Positions 51,985 through 58,073 of a DNA stretch of 58,073 nucleotides are shown here, piece by piece. A program made the translations under genes and the position numbers. The notes under the pieces are model-generated. The model had not been told where the DNA came from, searched no databases, and saw only the letters and a program-made list of their open reading frames with translations. How positions within the stretch are numbered: the stretch's first letter is position 1; every line of letters starts with the position of its first letter. Source of the stretch: Verrucomicrobiota bacterium (GTDB taxonomy: Bacteria; Verrucomicrobiota; Verrucomicrobiia; Limisphaerales; UBA9464); contig CANGKZ010000030.1 of assembly GCA_947454705.1 (NCBI GenBank), positions 1-58,073 of the forward strand. The letters run 5' to 3'.

Positions 51985-52971
51985 TCAGGGCACCGGGAGC
52001 TCGTCGAAAATCTTCTGCACCACGTCCTCGGCCGTCTTGTCCTCGGCATCGGCCTCGTAGGTGAGGGTGATGCGGTGGCGGAGGACGTCCATGCCGATGC
52101 TCTTCACATCCTGCGGGGTCACGTAGCCGCGCCCGCGCAGGAACGCGTGGGCCTTGGCGGCGAGCGTGAGACCGATGGTCGCACGCGGGCTCGCGCCGAG
52201 CTGGATGTAGTCCTTCACCTTGATCTTGTAGGCGTCCGGATCGCGCGTGGCGCAGACCACATCGACAATGTAGTCCTTCACCTTGTCGTCGATGTAGAGG
52301 TCGTTGATCACCTCGCGGGCGCGCAGGATTTCCTGGGCGGTCACCACCGGGGAGGCCGAGGGTTGGCCGGAGGTGCGGGCCATCAGGTCGAGGATCTGGC
52401 GTTCCTCCTCGCGGCTGGGATAGCCGATCTTGAGCTTGAGGAGGAAGCGGTCCACCTGCGCCTCGGGCAGGACGTAGGTGCCTTCCTGTTCCACCGGGTT
52501 CTGCGTGGCGAGGACCAAAAAGGGTTCAGGCAGGGGGAAGGTCTGGTCGCCGATGGTGACCTGGCGTTCCTGCATGGCTTCGAGCAGGGCCGATTGCACC
52601 TTGGCGGGGGCACGATTGATTTCATCGGCCAGGACCAGGTTGGCGAACACCGGGCCACGGCGGATCGAAAATGAACCGGCCGCGGGGTTGAACACCTGGG
52701 TGCCCACGACGTCGGCCGGGAGCATGTCGGGCGTGAACTGGATGCGGCTGAACTTGACGTGGAGCGCGGTGGCGAGGGTTTTGACCGAGAGCGTCTTGGC
52801 CAGACCGGGCACGCCCTCGAGGAGCACGTGACCGTTGGCCAGCATGCCCACGATGAGGCGTTCCACCAGGTACTTCTGGCCGACGACACACCGGTTGATC
52901 TCGGTGGTCAGCGGGTTGATGAAGGCCCCGGCTTCCTGGACGGCGGCGGTGAGCGCGGTGACAGAGTTCAT
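51985..52971 (-). CDS. MoxR family AAA+ ATPase
   Basis: This 328-residue ATPase has Walker A GVPGLAKT (about residues 53-60), Walker B LADEINRAP, sensor 1 ATQNPVEQEGTY and the C-terminal lid with GASPRATIGLTLAAKAHA. MoxR proteins act as chaperones for VWA-domain partners; all the expected partners follow in the operon. ATG 52971 is the first that fits; 51 bases more of open frame upstream lack similarity. A divergent rdgB starts 104 bases away. Confidence 0.94.
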   Translation of the reverse strand: MNSVTALTAAVQEAGAFINPLTTEINRCVVGQKYLVERLIVGMLANGHVLLEGVPGLAKTLSVKTLATALHVKFSRIQFTPDMLPADVVGTQVFNPAAGSFSIRRGPVFANLVLADEINRAPAKVQSALLEAMQERQVTIGDQTFPLPEPFLVLATQNPVEQEGTYVLPEAQVDRFLLKLKIGYPSREEERQILDLMARTSGQPSASPVVTAQEILRAREVINDLYIDDKVKDYIVDVVCATRDPDAYKIKVKDYIQLGASPRATIGLTLAAKAHAFLRGRGYVTPQDVKSIGMDVLRHRITLTYEADAEDKTAEDVVQKIFDELPVP

Positions 52972-53075
52972 GTTGCGAGTGCGTGTATGCCGCACCGACA
53001 GCCCAGACCGCAAGGTGTTCAAAAAGGAAATCCGCGATGGATTCCGTTCCTTTGACCCGGTTTTCTTGTCGCCGC

Positions 53076-53726
53076 ATGCGCACCGTGTTCCTGGCCACCG
53101 GCAATTCCCACAAGATCGGCGAGATCCGATCCCTGTTGGGTCCCGACTACTCGATTGTCTCCCAGCGGGACACCTCGGCGGCGTTGAATCCCGAGGAAAC
53201 CGGCACCACGTTCGCCGAAAACGCCCGGATCAAGGCGGTCACCTGGGCGGCCTTTCTCGGGATCGAAGTCTGCGACCTCGGGGCCCAATGGGTGCTGGCC
53301 GACGATTCCGGGCTGGAGGTGGATGTGTTGAAGGGCGCCCCCGGGGTGCACTCGGCGCGGTTTGCCGCGCTGGACGACGGTCGGCCGGGAAACTCTCCCG
53401 ATGCGGAAAACACAGCCAAACTCATGCGCCTGCTGGCCGCGGTCCCGGCCGAGCAGCGGACCGCGCGGTTCCGTTGCACCCTCGCGTTGACCCCGGTTCG
53501 GCCGGGTTCCTCCCCCGACGAACTGGCCCAGGAAACGCGGTTTTTCGACGGCACCTGCGAGGGGCGTATCGCGCTCGAGGCCGCGGGATCCGGCGGATTC
53601 GGCTACGACCCGGTGTTTATTCCGGCGGGATATGAAGTCTCCTTCGCCGAACTAGGCGAAACGGTAAAGAACCAACTCAGCCACCGCGCCAAGGCCCTGG
53701 AGCGTCTGAAGAACGAGTGGAGGTGA
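53076..53726 (+). CDS. rdgB: dITP/XTP pyrophosphatase (RdgB/HAM1 family)
   Basis: The 216-residue enzyme removes non-canonical purine nucleoside triphosphates by hydrolysis to the monophosphates. Signatures are FLATGNSHKIGEIRSLL at the start, TTFAENARIKA, ADDSGLEVDVLKGAPGVHSARF (catalytic Asp), GSGGFGYDPVF and SHRAKAL at the end. ATG 53076 is chosen because the family begins with the ATGN motif. It stands alone on the plus strand, divergent from moxR. Confidence 0.94.
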   Translation: MRTVFLATGNSHKIGEIRSLLGPDYSIVSQRDTSAALNPEETGTTFAENARIKAVTWAAFLGIEVCDLGAQWVLADDSGLEVDVLKGAPGVHSARFAALDDGRPGNSPDAENTAKLMRLLAAVPAEQRTARFRCTLALTPVRPGSSPDELAQETRFFDGTCEGRIALEAAGSGGFGYDPVFIPAGYEVSFAELGETVKNQLSHRAKALERLKNEWR

Positions 53727-53738
53727 GGGGGCGGACGC

Positions 53739-53765
53739 GGGAGATGGGAGATGGGAGATGGGGAG
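53739..53765. repeat. 7-bp tandem repeat (GGGAGAT), about 3.7 copies
   Basis: A short tandem run lies 12 bases after the rdgB stop. The rest of the gap to the FKBP gene (to 53943) shows no gene or clear promoter. Confidence 0.75.
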
Positions 53766-53943
53766 GCTGAACGATTCTGGATGCTGGATCTTGTGTTCTG
53801 AGGCTCTTCCCACTTTTGCCATTTTCCTTTTGCCTTTGAACTTGGTCCCGCCACTGGACTTCCTCTGGATCTGCTGCTAGGAACTCGCCGTTTCCGCAGT
53901 CTGGATCTCCCGGTTGGGAGGGGTTGCGGGACCATTTTTCACC

Positions 53944-54867
53944 ATGAACTACACGAAGTTTCTGATCGCAGCGGGTCTGGTTTCGGTGGCGGCTCTCGCC
54001 GAAGACGCCAAGCCGGCGGCCGGCGCTGGTGCCGCCCCGGTGGCCCTCGCCACTCCCGCCCCTTCCAAATTCAAGACGGCCAAGGAAGAGCGTTCCTATG
54101 CTGTCGGTGTCGTGCTGGCGAACGACATGAAGCGGAATCTCTCCCGCGCAGGATTCGAGGTCTCCGACGACATCGTCGCCAAGGCGTTCTTCGAATCCTT
54201 CACCAGCACCAACACGGTGCTCAATTTTGAGGAAGCCCGCAAAGTGGTGACCGCCTACTCCGGCGAGATCCGCGCCAAGGCGGAGCAGAAGCGCAAGGAA
54301 GAGGCCGACAAGAACAAGAAGGCCGGCGAAGATTTCCTCGCCGCCAACAAGTCGAAGCCCGACGTGGTCACCCTCCCGAGCGGGCTCCAGTACAAGATCG
54401 TCAAGGCGGGCGATGGTCCCAAGCCCAAGGCCACCGACGTCGTGCTCACCCAGTACAAGGGCACTTTGATCGACGGCACCGAATTCGACAGTTCCTACTC
54501 CCGCGGCGAGCCGGCGAAGTTTGCTGCGAACCGCGTGATCAAGGGCTGGACCGAGGCGCTTCAGCTGATGCCGGTGGGTTCCAAGTGGCAGTTGTTCATC
54601 CCCTCCGAGCTCGCTTACGGCCCCGCCGGGTCGCCTCCGAAGATCGGACCGAACTCCACGCTGATTTTCGACATCGAACTCGTTTCCATCCAGGAACCGC
54701 CCAAGAACACCCCTCCGCCGACCCCTGCGGTCACCAGCGACATCATCAAGGTGCCCAGCGCCGATGAGCTGAAGAAGGGCGCCAAGATCGAGGTGTTGAA
54801 GCCGGCCGATCTGGAAAAGCTCCAGAAGGAAGAGGCCGAGAAGGCCAAGGCCGCCGGCAAGAAGTAA
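53944..54867 (+). CDS. Exported FKBP-type peptidyl-prolyl isomerase (FkpA/Mip-like)
   Basis: This 307-residue protein has a signal peptide (about residues 4-19), an FKBP_N-type helical dimerisation domain (SYAVGVVLANDMKRNLSRAG to KNKKAGEDFLAANK, about 55-135) and an FKBP isomerase domain (about 145-250; VVTLPSGLQYKIVKAG, YKGTLIDGTEFDSSYSRGEP, IKGWTEALQLMPVGSKWQLF, PSELAYGP). It should help fold periplasmic proteins. The Lys/Ala/Glu-rich tail after residue 255 is beyond the usual family end. A strong terminator follows. Confidence 0.92.
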   Translation: MNYTKFLIAAGLVSVAALAEDAKPAAGAGAAPVALATPAPSKFKTAKEERSYAVGVVLANDMKRNLSRAGFEVSDDIVAKAFFESFTSTNTVLNFEEARKVVTAYSGEIRAKAEQKRKEEADKNKKAGEDFLAANKSKPDVVTLPSGLQYKIVKAGDGPKPKATDVVLTQYKGTLIDGTEFDSSYSRGEPAKFAANRVIKGWTEALQLMPVGSKWQLFIPSELAYGPAGSPPKIGPNSTLIFDIELVSIQEPPKNTPPPTPAVTSDIIKVPSADELKKGAKIEVLKPADLEKLQKEEAEKAKAAGKK

Positions 54868-54923
54868 GCCAGCGCGACTTCCTGCGTCAGTCATCGAACG
54901 GAGTCCCCTCCGTCGCGAATTTG

Positions 54924-54955
54924 GGCCGGCCTCGGATCTCCGTGGCCGGCCTTTT
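54924..54955 (+). terminator. Intrinsic terminator after the FKBP gene
   Basis: GGCCGGCC-T-CGGA, loop TC, TCCG-T-GGCCGGCC forms a 13-position stem with one T-T mismatch, then TTTT (54952-54955) and CGTTGTTT. Confidence 0.88.
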
Positions 54956-55050
54956 CGTTGTTTAAGAGGGCGCTCGATGCCCCAACCTGAATCAACCAGC
55001 GGTGGACGAAATCCGGATTCGGTCCACAATCGCTCCCGAACGCTTCATTC

Positions 55051-55785
55051 ATGTCTGCCTACGATTCCTTTGTTTCCGTGGCCCGTTCCCAGTTCGACCA
55101 GGTGGCCACCACGCAACGCCCCGCCATCGAACAGGCCGCCCGTTGGGTGGCGGAAGCCCTCACCGGCGACCGATTCCTGTTCGCCTTCGGCACGGGGCAT
55201 TCCCACATGATCGCGGAGGAAATCTTCTACCGGGCCGGTGGACTCGCCCGGGGCATTCCCATGCTGGAAGAGCCTCTGATGCTTCACGAAAACGCCATTG
55301 AGGCCACCTACAAGGAACGCGAACCCGGCTATGCCGCGCGGATCTTGAATTCATATCCGGTGACCGCGGGCGACGTGCTGGTGGTGGCTTCCAATGGGGG
55401 ACGCAATGCGGTTCCCATCGAACTCGTGCTCGAAGCGAAGGCGAGGGGAGTGAAAACCGTCGCCATCACCAACCGGACCCAAAGCTTCCGTTGGGCCTCC
55501 CGCCATGCCTCCGGCAAGCGCCTGGCCGAGGTGGCGGACGTGGTCATCGACAACTGCGGGGTGGATGGCGATGCTGCGGTTGATCTGCCCGGATTCCCGC
55601 ATCGGTTGGGCCCGCCTTCCAGCATCACCGGCATGCTGATCATCAACCTGATCATCATCCAGGCGGTGGAATATGCGGTCCAAAACGGGGTTCAGCCCGA
55701 GGTGTTCATCAGCAGCAACACGTCGGGAGACGACCACAACGACCTCCTTTTGCAGAAATACCGCAGCCAGAATCGGCATCTTTGA
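55051..55785 (+). CDS. SIS-domain phosphosugar-binding protein (UPF0309-like)
   Basis: The 244-residue protein has a sugar isomerase (SIS) fold: FAFGTGHSHMIAEEIFYRAGGLA near residue 45, the second strand motif VLVVASNGGRNAVPIELVLEAK, and VKTVAITNRTQS. It resembles the UPF0309 group, thought to bind or isomerise phosphorylated sugars such as N-acetylmuramate- or glucosamine-derived compounds; substrate unproven. It stands alone between the FKBP terminator and the rpoD promoter. Confidence 0.88.
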   Translation: MSAYDSFVSVARSQFDQVATTQRPAIEQAARWVAEALTGDRFLFAFGTGHSHMIAEEIFYRAGGLARGIPMLEEPLMLHENAIEATYKEREPGYAARILNSYPVTAGDVLVVASNGGRNAVPIELVLEAKARGVKTVAITNRTQSFRWASRHASGKRLAEVADVVIDNCGVDGDAAVDLPGFPHRLGPPSSITGMLIINLIIIQAVEYAVQNGVQPEVFISSNTSGDDHNDLLLQKYRSQNRHL

Positions 55786-55907
55786 TGGCACCCCTTGAGC
55801 TCGGAATCATGGTAAAACCCGTTTGAAACCCTCAAACCGCCCTCGATTTGTCCCGATTTCTATCGAAAGCGGCGGATGCCCGTTCCAAGGTACCCTCACA
55901 CCGTTCC

Positions 55908-55936
55908 TTGACTTGACCCTCCAACATTTCGATAGT
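55908..55936 (+). promoter_or_regulatory. Sigma-70-type promoter of rpoD
   Basis: TTGACT (55908-55913), a 17-base spacer and GATAGT (55931-55936) give a good housekeeping promoter ending 40 bases before the rpoD ATG. Confidence 0.55.
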
Positions 55937-55976
55937 GCCCCGCTCGTGCCCGGTCCGGGAAATCCGGCCCCTCCCT

Positions 55977-58037
<2,061 letters not shown>

Positions 58038-58073
58038 TTCCTCACGAAGGAATCGATTCCCAACTTCAAATCA

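Noticed and set aside
50926-52674. 582-residue plus-strand frame opposite moxR and the DUF58 gene
   Set aside because: Antisense to two conserved genes; His/Gly/Arg-rich shadow composition.

Overview
The window looks like chromosomal DNA of a verrucomicrobium (PVC superphylum, possibly near the Pedosphaera/Limisphaerales group). This is inferred from high G+C, from PVC-type families (DUF1549/DUF1553 and DUF1501 proteins, Planctomycete-type cytochromes, membrane-bound dehydrogenase-like propellers, Gfo/Idh oxidoreductases with Tat signals, DUF6807) and from a primary sigma factor with a Lys/Ala/Pro-rich N-terminal extension. Fifty protein genes are called. I saw no rRNA, tRNA or CRISPR array.

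Layout. 1-245: an 8-bp tandem repeat at the window edge and one copy of an interspersed repeat. 0.2-10.9 kb: an NHL propeller; a co-directional PSD1 / DUF1501 / pre-peptidase / cytochrome-WD40 operon; and a converging pair of a cytochrome-tailed propeller and a PQQ-like propeller. 11.2-12.4 kb: an FkbM methyltransferase and a doubtful small gene. 12.5-20.7 kb: an lplT-lnt-aas-like cluster that could form a lipoprotein-acylation and lysophospholipid-repair cycle, followed by a DUF2157/GDYXXLXY pair, an alpha/beta hydrolase and a VOC protein. 20.7-25.4 kb: two membrane proteins resembling split lycopene cyclases, a cupin, a palindromic intergenic element, miaE and two exported proteins of unknown role. 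25.4-29.0 kb: an iscR-iscU-iscS-mrp operon. 29.1-35.4 kb: a membrane protein, xylose isomerase, a radical SAM protein divergent from an acetamidase, pyrD, a small lipoprotein and a MOSC protein. 35.6-40.6 kb: a 1042-residue propeller protein, then a REP-like palindrome array that contains a RAYT transposase gene. 40.6-53.0 kb: a minus-strand block with a moxR-DUF58-DUF4381-batABCDE operon followed by DUF6807, Gfo/Idh and HupE-like genes. 53.1-58.0 kb: rdgB, an exported FKBP isomerase, a SIS-domain protein and rpoD.

Two observations stand out. First, the cysteine desulfurase of the isc operon has arginine (Arg203) where the PLP-binding lysine should be, and also lacks the usual PLP-contacting glutamine, although its active-site cysteine is present; the Mrp beside it lacks the CxxC motif. 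This suggests an Fe-S module whose desulfurase is altered or inactive. Second, the RAYT gene sits in a segment of about 632 bp that interrupts a 153-bp REP-like unit precisely and is flanked by a 10-bp direct repeat, which looks like a recent insertion of the RAYT into its own palindrome array. Function calls are from reading motifs only; no searches were run.
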